This document shows positions 1 to 7,742 of a stretch of DNA of 17,077 nucleotides, piece by piece; the first letter of the stretch is position 1; the number at the start of each line of letters is the position of its first letter. Made by a program: the position numbers and the translations under genes. Source of the DNA: an uncultured Prevotella sp. (GTDB taxonomy: Bacteria > Bacteroidota > Bacteroidia > Bacteroidales > Bacteroidaceae); NCBI GenBank assembly GCA_934120735.1, contig CAKOVA010000040.1, positions 1 through 17,077 of the forward strand, read 5' to 3'. Below the pieces are notes generated by a model. That model saw only the letters and a list, made by a program, of their open reading frames with translations, made no database searches and had not been told where the DNA came from.

Positions 1-207
1 TTCAGACATGCGCTGATTAATTCCAACAAGAAGAAATTTCTGAAGACAATTCGGTACGAATTGCTATCAACGCCAGCCTACTTGGGGAGAACAAAAGACA
101 AGCATATCCTATATTTGGCCAGATCACTAAAAACACGACAATCATTCTTGTCCATATGGAAAAAATTAAAGGATTTCTCTTTGCCGTACGACACAGAGAA
201 ATCCTAA
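1..207 (+). pseudogene. C-terminal fragment of a transposase (IS1380-like, tentative)
   Basis: A reading frame enters from the left edge of the window and ends at a TAA at 205-207, giving 68 residues. It is rich in Lys, Arg and Leu and contains [18 protein letters not shown] followed by a W..LKDFSLP stretch, which resembles the tail of IS1380-type DDE transposases. The family call is from memory and is tentative. The frame is followed directly by the same 18-bp tail that follows the second copy at 1783-1993, so that tail is probably the element's terminal end. Whether the element is complete to the left cannot be seen. Confidence 0.5.
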
Positions 208-225
208 TGACCGATTTGGGTTTAA
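15..225 (+). repeat. 211-bp direct repeat, copy A (transposase end plus IS terminus)
   Basis: Read base by base, this stretch matches 1783-1993 over 211 positions with two differences (C/T near the start, A/G about two thirds along). Both copies end in TTTAA after CCGATTTGGG and then diverge, so that end is probably the element boundary. The direct orientation and near identity make the 1.77 kb between the copies a candidate for recombination. Confidence 0.85.
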
Positions 226-316
226 GAGTTCACATATCCCCATTTTACACCTTAAATGTCCCGTTTTTACCTTCCCATCTCACATAAAGTTTTTCCCTTT
301 TTACCCTTATACTTTT

Positions 317-601
317 TTACCTTTGTATATATTCCTTGAGCGCCTCAACGTATTCTTCAAAGGCTTTAATACCTTCGGCGGTGAGCTTGCAGGTGGTTCG
401 GGGGCGCTTTCCCTGAAAACCCTTCTCAACTTCGATGTAACCGGCGGTGGAAAGCTTGTCTATCTGCACACTCAGATTGCCCGCCGTGGCGCCGGTCTGT
501 TCACGAAGATAGACGAAATCGGCCTCGTCTACGCCCATCAACAGCGACATCACGGCTAATCGGAGTTCACTATGAAGCAATGGATTCAATGGTTTCAACA
601 T
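317..601 (-). CDS. Winged-helix DNA-binding regulator (HTH_34/MarR-like)
   Basis: This 94-residue protein is the size of a lone winged-helix domain. It has a helix-turn-helix stretch around residues 24-55 (DFVYLREQTGATAGNLS, then IDKLSTAGYIEVEK), a basic wing with GKRPRT, and a C-terminal helix ending KLTAEGIKAFEEYV. This matches the small Bacteroidota transcriptional regulators annotated as winged-helix DNA-binding domain proteins, which act in the cytoplasm as dimeric repressors or activators. The gene starts 4 bases after the stop of the upstream membrane-protein gene and has an unusually good Shine-Dalgarno for this phylum, so the two are co-transcribed. The pairing suggests that it controls the operon, possibly through the palindrome at the promoter. 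The ligand is unknown. Confidence 0.85.
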   Translation of the reverse strand: MLKPLNPLLHSELRLAVMSLLMGVDEADFVYLREQTGATAGNLSVQIDKLSTAGYIEVEKGFQGKRPRTTCKLTAEGIKAFEEYVEALKEYIQR

Positions 602-605
602 GCCG

Positions 606-1259
606 TCACACCTCCTTCTGCTTGATAATCCAAGCTGGCAAGATCAGTCCCACGGCACTAACACCGGCCAATACCAGCATCTCCGTAGGGCCAGGCATCA
701 CCAGTGCTAACATACACCCCACCATACCGGCTATAAAACCGCAATAGGTAATAATCTTACTGTCGAGTATCTTGCCACTAGTCATACCCGCAATACCCAT
801 CAACAAAATAATAATGGCAGTAATAGGAACATAATAGGTATGAACTTGCGATGCAGCGTCGGGCACTAAAACCGGCACATGAATCTGGAAGAAAGCTATC
901 ATTCCCAATACAAAACCTAATGTACCTGCCATCACACCCATTGAACCCCATACATATCCTAAGGTCTTGCTCACGAAAGTTTCGGACAGTTTGGGCTTAT
1001 TTCGGTTAGCCCATCGCTCACCAAGACTCACCAATCCCAGGGTTCCCCACAGCCCGTTGGCACCAGGCCCCATAGAGGAATGCGCCCAAAAATGGCCAAC
1101 CACCAGGGCAATCACCATCACACTGATGCCCCAGAGCATCATACTCTTCCAGCTACCTCGGGTAATCGTCCGGCGACTTTCCTCCAATGTACGACTGATA
1201 ATCTCCAGACTGCGCTCGGCAGTCAATTCATTTTTCTCGCTTGCAGCTTCCATATTCAC
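606..1259 (-). CDS. Multi-pass membrane protein, partner of the winged-helix regulator
   Basis: A 217-residue protein of no family I can name. A charged N-terminus of about 35 residues (a predicted helix with SLEIISRTLEESRR) is followed by about five hydrophobic segments: roughly 39-58, 98-124, 144-161, 168-188 and 192-212. It therefore probably sits in the inner membrane with the N-terminus in the cytoplasm. It is the first gene of a two-gene operon with the regulator at 317-601, and such membrane protein/winged-helix pairs recur in Bacteroidota. The first Met was taken as the start; a second ATG two codons later is equally possible. A full Bacteroidota promoter lies upstream. The function is unknown; sensing or transport would be a guess. 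Confidence 0.8.
   Translation of the reverse strand: MNMEAASEKNELTAERSLEIISRTLEESRRTITRGSWKSMMLWGISVMVIALVVGHFWAHSSMGPGANGLWGTLGLVSLGERWANRNKPKLSETFVSKTLGYVWGSMGVMAGTLGFVLGMIAFFQIHVPVLVPDAASQVHTYYVPITAIIILLMGIAGMTSGKILDSKIITYCGFIAGMVGCMLALVMPGPTEMLVLAGVSAVGLILPAWIIKQKEV
609..617 (-). promoter_or_regulatory. Strong Shine-Dalgarno of the winged-helix regulator
   Basis: On the minus strand AAGGAGGTG overlaps the last codons of the upstream gene and lies about 9 bases before the ATG at 601. Bacteroidota genes usually have weak or no Shine-Dalgarno, so this one fixes the start and suggests coupled translation. Confidence 0.7.
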
Positions 1260-1290
1260 AATTCATTAAATGTTTTACAATACAGTTTAC

Positions 1291-1302
1291 TTGTGATCAC
1301 AA
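1291..1302. promoter_or_regulatory. 12-bp perfect palindrome, candidate operator
   Basis: TTGTGATCACAA is its own reverse complement. It begins 2 bases downstream of the -7 box of the promoter for the membrane-protein/regulator operon, which places it over the expected transcription start. That is where a repressor site would be. Binding by the regulator encoded in the same operon is inference. Confidence 0.5.
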
Positions 1303-1304
1303 TG

Positions 1305-1336
1305 CAAATATAAATAAGTTTATATTATAAATCAAA
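1305..1336 (-). promoter_or_regulatory. Bacteroidota-type promoter of the membrane-protein/regulator operon
   Basis: On the minus strand TTTG (1333-1336) is followed after exactly 20 bases by TATATTTG (1305-1312). This matches the TTTG, 19-21 bases, TAnnTTTG consensus in full. The predicted start lies about 40 bases upstream of the ATG at 1259. Confidence 0.7.
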
Positions 1337-1384
1337 TAAGTTTAGAAAATAAACCGATATATTAATATTAATTAACGTGAGTTT

Positions 1385-1565
1385 AACGAATTGTAACTAT
1401 TCAGCAATCATAGACATTGAATATCAGCAACTTGCAGACTTACTATTATAGTAGAATACTCAAAAATGATACTATTTGCCAAAATTCTCATGTATTTATT
1501 CTTGTAACTCGCTGATTATCAACATTACTCAATAAATATTGATTGCTGAATAGTTACAACGAATT
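1385..1565. mobile_element. 165-bp MITE-like element with 18-bp TIRs and 8-bp target duplication
   Basis: GTAACTATTCAGCAATCA at 1393-1410 is perfectly inverted at 1540-1557. The element is bordered on both sides by the direct repeat AACGAATT (1385-1392 and 1558-1565). GTAA ends and an 8-bp target duplication are the hallmarks of the IS66 family, so this reads as a non-autonomous IS66-type miniature element. Inside the termini a weaker second inverted match continues (ATCAGCAACTTGCA against ATCAGCGAGTTACA). No reading frame of note lies inside. It is inserted right at the stop codon of the IS982-type stump. Confidence 0.75.
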
Positions 1566-1780
1566 TAGAATAAAGTGAGCTGTGTATCGAATGTCCTTTG
1601 TACATTGATGCACGGCTTCTTTGGGAATAAGCAATATGCAGCAACAGCTCCCAATATATTGACGATGAAATTGTCGAAGCATCTATGTCTGGAGTGTTCT
1701 ACTTGGGCAATGTTCTTGAGCTCATCGTTCACCGTTTCAATGATAGCTCTCTTTCTGAGAAGAAGTTTGTCGGAAACGCT
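1565..1780 (-). pseudogene. C-terminal stump of an IS982-family transposase
   Basis: The minus strand encodes 71 residues ending TFDTQLTLF and a TAA at 1565-1567. The stretch has the typical IS982 tail: [20 protein letters not shown], then VEHSRHRC and [14 protein letters not shown]. The conserved Glu of ETVNDELKN belongs to the catalytic DDE region. Everything N-terminal to SVSDK is missing, because the sequence switches at 1781-1783 to the 211-bp IS fragment. The reading frame hits stops (TGA, TAG) upstream of the junction. It is therefore a dead remnant created when another element, or a deletion, cut it. Confidence 0.85.
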
Positions 1781-1782
1781 CC

Positions 1783-1993
1783 GATTAATTTCAACAAGAA
1801 GAAATTTCTGAAGACAATTCGGTACGAATTGCTATCAACGCCAGCCTACTTGGGGAGAACAAAAGACAAGCATATCCTATATTTGGCCAGATCACTAAAA
1901 ACACGACAATCATTCTTGTCCATATGGAAAAGATTAAAGGATTTCTCTTTGCCGTACGACACAGAGAAATCCTAATGACCGATTTGGGTTTAA
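1783..1993 (+). mobile_element. 211-bp direct repeat, copy B (transposase end, IS1380-like)
   Basis: This is the second copy of the sequence at 15-225. It encodes the same plus-strand transposase tail, stopping at 1973-1975, and the same terminal sequence up to 1993. Its left edge is fused to the IS982-type stump, so only the last 70 or so codons of the transposase remain here. The opposite IS end is absent on this side. Confidence 0.7.
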
Positions 1994-2543
1994 CACAAAT
2001 GCTGGGCGTTTTTTCAACGAACTTGTTCGTGTGTTGTAAATATGCGAATAATGGGGATGTTTTGTCATCTGTTTGATTGTTAGCATCTTATGTGATTTTT
2101 AAGCCAAAAGTGAAATCGAAAAGCAAAGTGTTTGAGGTAAAAACTCCTCTATTTGTGCAAAAAGGCCCTCCTATATGATGTAGATTGGGCCGCTATAGCT
2201 TGCAGATTAGACGTTCAAAGCATGTTAATAGCTGCTTTATTCCATGTGAATAAGGGACAAGATGATGAAATGAAGGCTTTGAACGCCTCAAATATCTACC
2301 AATTTTGTCTAATTCTCAATTTTGTTTTGTCAAAGAAAACGAATTGAGTTAACAAATGAAAGGTTTGTTAACAGATTCGGGCGACGTTGATTGTCAACCA
2401 GCCTTATTTTCATATCGTGTCGCAAATAGCAGTTCCATTCGCATACCTACTAATGGGCATGCTTGTTTTTTACATCGAGCATCCTTGCTCAATTGAAAGA
2501 GCCGTGTGTGTTTGTTGACGACCTTATATGAAGAGAAGTGGCT
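1994..2543. other. Gene-free AT-rich spacer with hairpins
   Basis: I see no convincing gene here. The only frame of any length, 2153-2347 on the plus strand, has no recognisable family, promoter or ribosome binding site. The stretch holds two adjacent stem-loops: an imperfect one around 2315-2348 and a perfect 9-bp one (GTTAACAAA at 2348-2356, its complement at 2364-2372). Neither is followed by a U-run. A clear terminator for the recN operon is not visible either; only a short GAGCA/TGCTC stem lies near 2488. Confidence 0.5.
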
Positions 2544-4235
2544 TTATTTGTATTTGTCGATAAAGTCTTTGGCTCTGGCATCACCTAATTCTTTCGCTTT
2601 ATTCAAGGTTTCCAATCCTTCTTTCTTTTGCTTGTTTTGTACTTGGGCTAATCCTTTAATGAGATAGGCATCGGCATAACTTGGTGCGAGGGAGATGCAC
2701 AGATTGGCCGTTTTGATGGCATCTTCGTATAAATTCACTTTCAATTGTAGCGAAGCCATCTCTGCTAAGTAAGTAGGTTCTTGCCGGTTCAATACGGCTG
2801 CATGAGCAATGTCGTTCAAGGCCTGTTGATATCTTCGCAGCTGTGAATTGCACTTATAGCGCGTGTAATAAAATTCATGACTGGCTCTGCCCAGCATCAA
2901 CGTGTCATATTGATTATAATCTGCCAATGCTTTTTTGTATTCGCCAATCTGGTCGTAAGCTACACCGCGTGCCAACACATAGGGAGCAGCCACTGGTGTC
3001 AAAGGCTGTGGACAGGCTGCGACGGCACTATCCAGTAAGGTTAGAATCTCTTTCTCATCAGCTTTGAGTTGAGTCTTTGCCTGTGCAGCTTCGTAAAATA
3101 GTTCACCAGAGTGTAACGATGTTTTCGTCAGCGCCATGAACATGTCATAGGCCTTTTGATAATCTCCTTTGGTAAAAATAATCTGTGCTTGCTGATGTTG
3201 ATATACAGGAAGTGGATTGATGTTGTTTGCTTGTGTGGCTTCATCAAGTGCTTTATCTAATGACCATTGCGTAAAGGTGGAGTCGGGCTGATAAAGTTGT
3301 TGCTGATAGATGAGCTTGGCATACTCGGAGTGAGCAACATCCTTGTTTTTCGCTTGCTTGATTGCCGTTTCCATCTCGTCGGCAGCCTGTGAAAGCTGTC
3401 CTTTGCTTGCAAAAATGTTCGCTTGCGCTACATATCCATCGACAGATTGCGGGAAGAGACGTTTAAAGTCTTGCACATATTTGAGATAGTTCTTATGATT
3501 CTGTTCTCTTGACATCATCAGCATGACCAGTGCTTCTGACTCCTTGCTTGGCATTTGTGTGCGTATTGAAGTTTGTCGCAAAACAGGGTCAGCAATGCTC
3601 AGTCCGGTGTTTACTTTCATGTCGTTCATGAACTTTGCATCCACAGCATGCGTCTCTTCCGCACTGTTGGCATGTTGCAATATACCAATGACCTCACCCT
3701 TGGCATTCACGAAAGGGCAGCCTTCCTTGTTCGCCGGTGCTTCGGAAGAGAAGATATAATAGGCGTACTTATCCATAAAGGTTTCCACCTTTTGGATAGG
3801 AACTTGCTTGATGTCAAGTGATTTGATGGAATAGCCTACGACAGACACTTTCTCATTCGCCTTCGACGTAGAGGCAGCTATTTTTGCAGGAGTGGTGTTT
3901 CCTACTACTTTAAACTTACATACGTCATATAGTTCGTTCGCTCCAATCATAACGTCAACCGTCATGGCCTTGCCTTGAGCATCAATCACTACAGCACTAT
4001 CGGCTCCCACAAAAGGTTTCCATGTGCTGATTGCCTCTCCATTTTCTCCAACAAATACACCGCGTGTTGAACTAAGCAGGGTGCCATCGGCTTTGAACGT
4101 AGTTAATGAGAAAACCGATTTTGCTGCCTTTTTTACATTTGCAGACTGTGCGTTAACCTGGGAATGTCCTCCTAGCAGCAAGGCAATGAGGGTGGTGAGG
4201 GTTAGAATTGTTCTTGATTGTATTGGATGTATCAT
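2544..4235 (-). CDS. Secreted trypsin-fold (probably inactive) and TPR repeat protein
   Basis: 563 residues. A signal peptide (hydrophobic 9-22, likely cut after VNA at about 29) points to the periplasm or cell surface. Residues about 33-200 resemble an HtrA/trypsin fold: GVFVGENGEAIS at 59-70, YDVCKFKV at 103-110, and EGCPFVNAKGEVIGI at 171-185. At the usual active positions the His of TNxH is Lys73 and the Ser of GNSGGP is Glu171; only an Asp (104) remains. Residues about 260-560 form tandem helical TPR-like repeats, for example KKALADYNQYDTL and EDAIKTANLCISLAPSYADAYLIKGLAQ. The domain pair suggests a binding or scaffold role. The gene follows recN by 8 bases and is last in the operon. The loss of catalysis is inference from alignment by eye. 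Confidence 0.8.
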   Translation of the reverse strand: MIHPIQSRTILTLTTLIALLLGGHSQVNAQSANVKKAAKSVFSLTTFKADGTLLSSTRGVFVGENGEAISTWKPFVGADSAVVIDAQGKAMTVDVMIGANELYDVCKFKVVGNTTPAKIAASTSKANEKVSVVGYSIKSLDIKQVPIQKVETFMDKYAYYIFSSEAPANKEGCPFVNAKGEVIGILQHANSAEETHAVDAKFMNDMKVNTGLSIADPVLRQTSIRTQMPSKESEALVMLMMSREQNHKNYLKYVQDFKRLFPQSVDGYVAQANIFASKGQLSQAADEMETAIKQAKNKDVAHSEYAKLIYQQQLYQPDSTFTQWSLDKALDEATQANNINPLPVYQHQQAQIIFTKGDYQKAYDMFMALTKTSLHSGELFYEAAQAKTQLKADEKEILTLLDSAVAACPQPLTPVAAPYVLARGVAYDQIGEYKKALADYNQYDTLMLGRASHEFYYTRYKCNSQLRRYQQALNDIAHAAVLNRQEPTYLAEMASLQLKVNLYEDAIKTANLCISLAPSYADAYLIKGLAQVQNKQKKEGLETLNKAKELGDARAKDFIDKYK

Positions 4236-4243
4236 TGTGCTAT

Positions 4244-5905
4244 TTATTTCATATTTAAAAGTTCGCGTGCGTTGGCAAGAGCCGCTTCAGTGACATTACT
4301 TCCACTCAGCATCTGCGCCACTTCCTGTACACGTTGGTCTTGGTTAAGTTCATACATGTTGCTTACCGTACTGTCTTTTGACTCAGACTTGCTTACCTTA
4401 TAGTGAGTTTCTCCAAGAGCAGCGATTTGTGGAAGATGAGTTATACTGATAACTTGCCGATCGTTCTTGCCCATTTCGTCCATGATGTGTGCCATTTTCT
4501 CGGCAACACTACCACTCACGCCCGTATCTATTTCGTCAAAAATGATGGTAGGAAGTTTGACAGCCCCACTAATCATAGCCTTTAATGACAGCATGACGCG
4601 CGCTATCTCACCACCGGAGGCAACTTGTGAGATGGGTGATAAGGGTGAATTGGTATTGGCACTAAACAAGAAAGAAACGCCATCTTGCCCTTTGTTTCCT
4701 AATGGTTTCTGCGTGATTTCAACTTTGAAGCGGATGTTAGGGATGCCAAGAGGTACCAAGCGACTCAACATTTCCTTTTCAATAGCTTTGGCGGCCTTTT
4801 GTCTTATGGTTGTTAGTTGATTGGCTTTCTTCGTACAGTCTTTGAGCAGTTGGTCAACCTGTGCTTGCTGTTTTTGTAGTTCTTCGTCACTATGGTCGAT
4901 ATGCTCCAGTTGTTTTTTTATCAACCTTTGTTGAGTGAGTAATTCGGTAACGGTTTCCACATGGAATTTGTGCTCCAAAGCATTGATTAAATCAATTCGC
5001 TCTTGAAGTTTTGCCAGCTGTTGAGGGTCGAATTCTATGTTTTCCGTTTTGTTCTGAATCTCGTTCTCTATATCTTTTAGTTCGATATAACAGCTTTCTA
5101 TTCTTTGTGCAACCTCTTCAATGGGGGAGTAAACTTCCTTGATGCCATCCAGTTGTTGAGTAATCGTTCTTAGTGCTTCGATGACGCCAACCGATTCTGC
5201 AGACAACAACTGTTCAGACTGATACAGGGCAGTCTTGATTTCTTCTGCATGTTCGAGCGTGGCGAGTTCCTGTTCGATGGTTTCCTGTTCATCCTCAACA
5301 AGTTGTGCCTGTGCGAGTTCACCATACTGAAAGCGTAAGAACTCTTCGTTTTCTTGACTTTTTGCAATGTCAGCTTTCAATTCTTCCAACTGTTCAGCAG
5401 CCTTCTTGTATTCTTGATAACATGCCTGATATTGGGCCAAACTCTTGCTGTCCTGCGTAATGATGTCGACAACTTGTAGTTGAAAGTCTTCCTGGTTGAG
5501 CAAAAGATTTTGATGCTGCGAATGGATATCTATTAATTGCTCCCCCAATTCTTTCATGGTAGCAAGAGGTACAGGGGTGTCGTTGATAAATGCCCTGCTC
5601 TTTCCCGAGCTGTAGATTTCCCTTCTCACGATACAGTCAGTTGCATCATCATCGATGTCATTCTCTTCGAAAAAGTGGAGAAGATTGTATTTGCTGACAT
5701 CAAAATGAGCTTCAATCAGGCATTTATCCTTTCCAGATCTGATGAGTTTTGTGTCGGCTCGATTGCCTTTCAAGAGGCCAATGGCCCCAAGTATGATGCT
5801 TTTGCCTGCTCCTGTTTCGCCCGTAATGACAGAAAATCCAGGATAAAAGTTGATGTCAAGTTCATCAATCAGTGTAAAGTTTTGAATATGTAATTGCTTC
5901 AGCAT
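4244..5905 (-). CDS. recN: DNA repair ATPase RecN
   Basis: An SMC-like ATPase that acts in the cytoplasm on double-strand-break repair, bridging DNA ends together with RecA. Visible parts: Walker A GETGAGKS at residues 29-36, two long coiled-coil arms (about 150-350, rich in Glu, Gln and Leu), the ABC signature SGGE from residue 430, and Walker B TIIFDEIDTG with Asp-Glu at 457-458, followed by the VISITHLPQIAALG switch region. The start was placed at the ATG at 5905, giving 553 residues, the usual RecN length. A longer frame to 5929 would overlap the end of the DUF4835 gene and only adds MGKNQRIK. It lies 2 bases after that gene's stop, so translation is probably coupled. Confidence 0.97.
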   Translation of the reverse strand: MLKQLHIQNFTLIDELDINFYPGFSVITGETGAGKSIILGAIGLLKGNRADTKLIRSGKDKCLIEAHFDVSKYNLLHFFEENDIDDDATDCIVRREIYSSGKSRAFINDTPVPLATMKELGEQLIDIHSQHQNLLLNQEDFQLQVVDIITQDSKSLAQYQACYQEYKKAAEQLEELKADIAKSQENEEFLRFQYGELAQAQLVEDEQETIEQELATLEHAEEIKTALYQSEQLLSAESVGVIEALRTITQQLDGIKEVYSPIEEVAQRIESCYIELKDIENEIQNKTENIEFDPQQLAKLQERIDLINALEHKFHVETVTELLTQQRLIKKQLEHIDHSDEELQKQQAQVDQLLKDCTKKANQLTTIRQKAAKAIEKEMLSRLVPLGIPNIRFKVEITQKPLGNKGQDGVSFLFSANTNSPLSPISQVASGGEIARVMLSLKAMISGAVKLPTIIFDEIDTGVSGSVAEKMAHIMDEMGKNDRQVISITHLPQIAALGETHYKVSKSESKDSTVSNMYELNQDQRVQEVAQMLSGSNVTEAALANARELLNMK

Positions 5906-5907
5906 CT

Positions 5908-6825
5908 TTATTCTTTGATTTTTTCCCATGCATTGTTTTGGGAAGCGTTGATAGAAAACAGTATTTCGTAGACCCGCTCTTTCTCTTTCTGGGTTCCTTT
6001 TCCGCTGTAGATATTAGCCAGTTCATCACGCTTAAAATCGGTCCATATCTGTGGCAACAAGCTTAACGGTCTGTTTTCGTGACTCTTTTTCAATCCCTCT
6101 TCCAATGCGGTTGTGATGTTTGTTCTGCCTCGCTCAACGTTTGTGGCCATTTGGTCTAAACCGTTTCTGTAATAATCGTATTGCAGTTGGCGGAAGGGTG
6201 ACATGGCACTATCCATATAGTCGTTGATGATGGCAAAACGGTTTCGGCTGTCATCGAATGATTTCCAACCCGTAAAGTTAAGATTCTGCGCATTGTTGGT
6301 CAGGTTAAGGCATCTTTGCAGTATGTCCTCACCGCCCATGAGGGAGAAGGAGTCCAGATTCAATCCAATGATGAGATAAGCATAATAAGCAATCAAAGCC
6401 GTGAGCTGGTTATTGATGGACTCTTCATTGAATTCGAGTTGGTCGAATTGAGCAAACTCAAAATTGAAGTCGTTATCTGTATTATTATATAATGTAGTGG
6501 TGTAAGCAGAGTTGAACACGGGCCTATTGGCTTGAATCAATGCTCGACAAGTGAACATGTTCGTAGCTTGATCGAATTTGGTCACCGTAATGTTGAAATT
6601 ACATGGAATGCGTTCTATGCGTTGGAACTTCAGGTTGGTCCACTGCCGGTCATTGATGAACCTAGTGAGTGTCTGCTCCAGATTCTCAAAAATGCTGGCA
6701 TCCGTACCTTGTATTTGGTTGTGGTTGATATGGATACGCGCATTCAATTCCTGACTGTATACCGGCGAATAGACGCCAGCAGCCAAGAAAAGACTGAATA
6801 TGAGGAGGGATACAAACTTCTTCAT
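5908..6825 (-). CDS. DUF4835 family exported protein
   Basis: 305 residues with a clear signal peptide (KKFVSLLIFSLFLAAG, likely cut after VYS at about 24). The rest is a soluble, Asn- and Phe-rich domain: QELNARIHINHNQIQGT at the start, an NR.VFNSAYTTTLYNNTD stretch near 110, and a C-terminal helical part. This fits DUF4835, a Bacteroidota family regularly found next to recN and dnaN, with no experimental function that I know of. It probably works in the periplasm. The gene sits between the exonuclease (30-base gap) and recN (2-base gap) in the same transcription unit. Confidence 0.88.
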   Translation of the reverse strand: MKKFVSLLIFSLFLAAGVYSPVYSQELNARIHINHNQIQGTDASIFENLEQTLTRFINDRQWTNLKFQRIERIPCNFNITVTKFDQATNMFTCRALIQANRPVFNSAYTTTLYNNTDNDFNFEFAQFDQLEFNEESINNQLTALIAYYAYLIIGLNLDSFSLMGGEDILQRCLNLTNNAQNLNFTGWKSFDDSRNRFAIINDYMDSAMSPFRQLQYDYYRNGLDQMATNVERGRTNITTALEEGLKKSHENRPLSLLPQIWTDFKRDELANIYSGKGTQKEKERVYEILFSINASQNNAWEKIKE

Positions 6826-6855
6826 CTGTTAAAAAATTCAGTGCGTCAATCGTTC

Positions 6856-7710
6856 TTATTTCTTGTTAAACTCTCGTAAGCGTATACGGGTGAGCACCTG
6901 TTTCGTGTTGTTGGTAAAGTCGTTGGATAACATCCAACTGTAATAACCTGGATCTTTTAGAAGAACTTCTGTCACGGCACAACCTTTATATTTACCGAAG
7001 TTGAACACTTCTTGTCTCATGGGTGAACCGTCTTCTGTGGTCAACACCTTGCCGTCAGGACCTTTCATGTCTTGCCAAACTATACGGCCGGCAAAATCGA
7101 CATTGTCATTCATCTTGGAGAATTCGGACAAGTATTTCATGTCGTTGGGCAATGCTCTGTCTGCTTCTTCGGCTGTTTCGGGATTGTATTTGTCCAATTG
7201 TCCCATCAGTACACGATAAGTCACCTCAGCATCTTGGTCAGCTCGATGGGCTTCAAAGTCGTCTTCCATTTTCCGCCCACAATAGAATTTGTAAGCTGCC
7301 GCCAGGTTGCGTCGCTCCATCTTGTGAAAGATAGTTTGAGCATCAACCAAATTGCTTTTACTGAAGTCGAAGTCAATGCCTGCACGCAGGAATTCTTCCG
7401 CCAGTATTGGTACGTCAAAGTGATTAGAATTATAACCTGCAAAATCACAACCTTTAAATTCTTCTGCTAACTTTTGCGCTATATCTTGGAACTTTGGTGC
7501 ATCTGCTACATCTTCATTGGTAATGCCCGTCAAGGCAGAAACCTCGAGAGGTATTTTCTTTTCTGGGTTGACAAGAATGTTCTCGCGCTCTTCTTTTCCG
7601 TCAGGAAATACTTTGATGTAAGATATTTGGATGATACGGTCTTTTACTAAGTCAAGTCCTGTTGTCTCGAGGTCAAAAACTATGATTGGTTTCTTTAAAT
7701 TCAGTTTCAT
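6856..7710 (-). CDS. DnaQ-type 3'-5' exonuclease (DEDDh) with DUF3820-like tail
   Basis: 284 residues, cytoplasmic. The RNase T/DnaQ exonuclease fold covers about 8-170 with all five active-site residues in place: Asp13 and Glu15 (FDLETTGL), Asp99 (GYNSNHFDVPIL), His155 and Asp160 (HRADQD). A linker leads to a second domain near 235-270, FNFGKYKGCAVTEVLL then YYSWML, the FGKYKG..W pattern of DUF3820. The clamp gene dnaN is just upstream, so a proofreading-like or repair exonuclease role is plausible. It is usually annotated as a DNA polymerase III epsilon subunit in Bacteroidota, though it is not the classical DnaQ in length or tail. It is read from the dnaN promoter unless the spacer hairpin stops transcription. 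Confidence 0.93.
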   Translation of the reverse strand: MKLNLKKPIIVFDLETTGLDLVKDRIIQISYIKVFPDGKEERENILVNPEKKIPLEVSALTGITNEDVADAPKFQDIAQKLAEEFKGCDFAGYNSNHFDVPILAEEFLRAGIDFDFSKSNLVDAQTIFHKMERRNLAAAYKFYCGRKMEDDFEAHRADQDAEVTYRVLMGQLDKYNPETAEEADRALPNDMKYLSEFSKMNDNVDFAGRIVWQDMKGPDGKVLTTEDGSPMRQEVFNFGKYKGCAVTEVLLKDPGYYSWMLSNDFTNNTKQVLTRIRLREFNKK

Positions 7711-7742
7711 TTTTAAGTGACTTGTCTATGAATAAAATGGAA

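Noticed and set aside
1393..1557. Inverted repeats read as two facing IS982 ends
   Set aside because: The perfect 8-bp duplication directly outside GTAA ends fits a single small insertion better; the IS982 coding stump resumes immediately outside.
2153..2347. 64-residue plus-strand frame
   Set aside because: No ribosome binding site, promoter or family; its 3' part runs into a stem-loop region, so chance is the simpler reading.
2315..2372. Adjacent hairpins as a terminator of the recN operon
   Set aside because: No T-run follows on the minus strand, and they lie about 170 bases past the last gene.
5906..5929. Longer RecN start adding MGKNQRIK
   Set aside because: It would overlap the DUF4835 coding end, and the second Met gives the usual RecN start MLKQLHIQNF and length.
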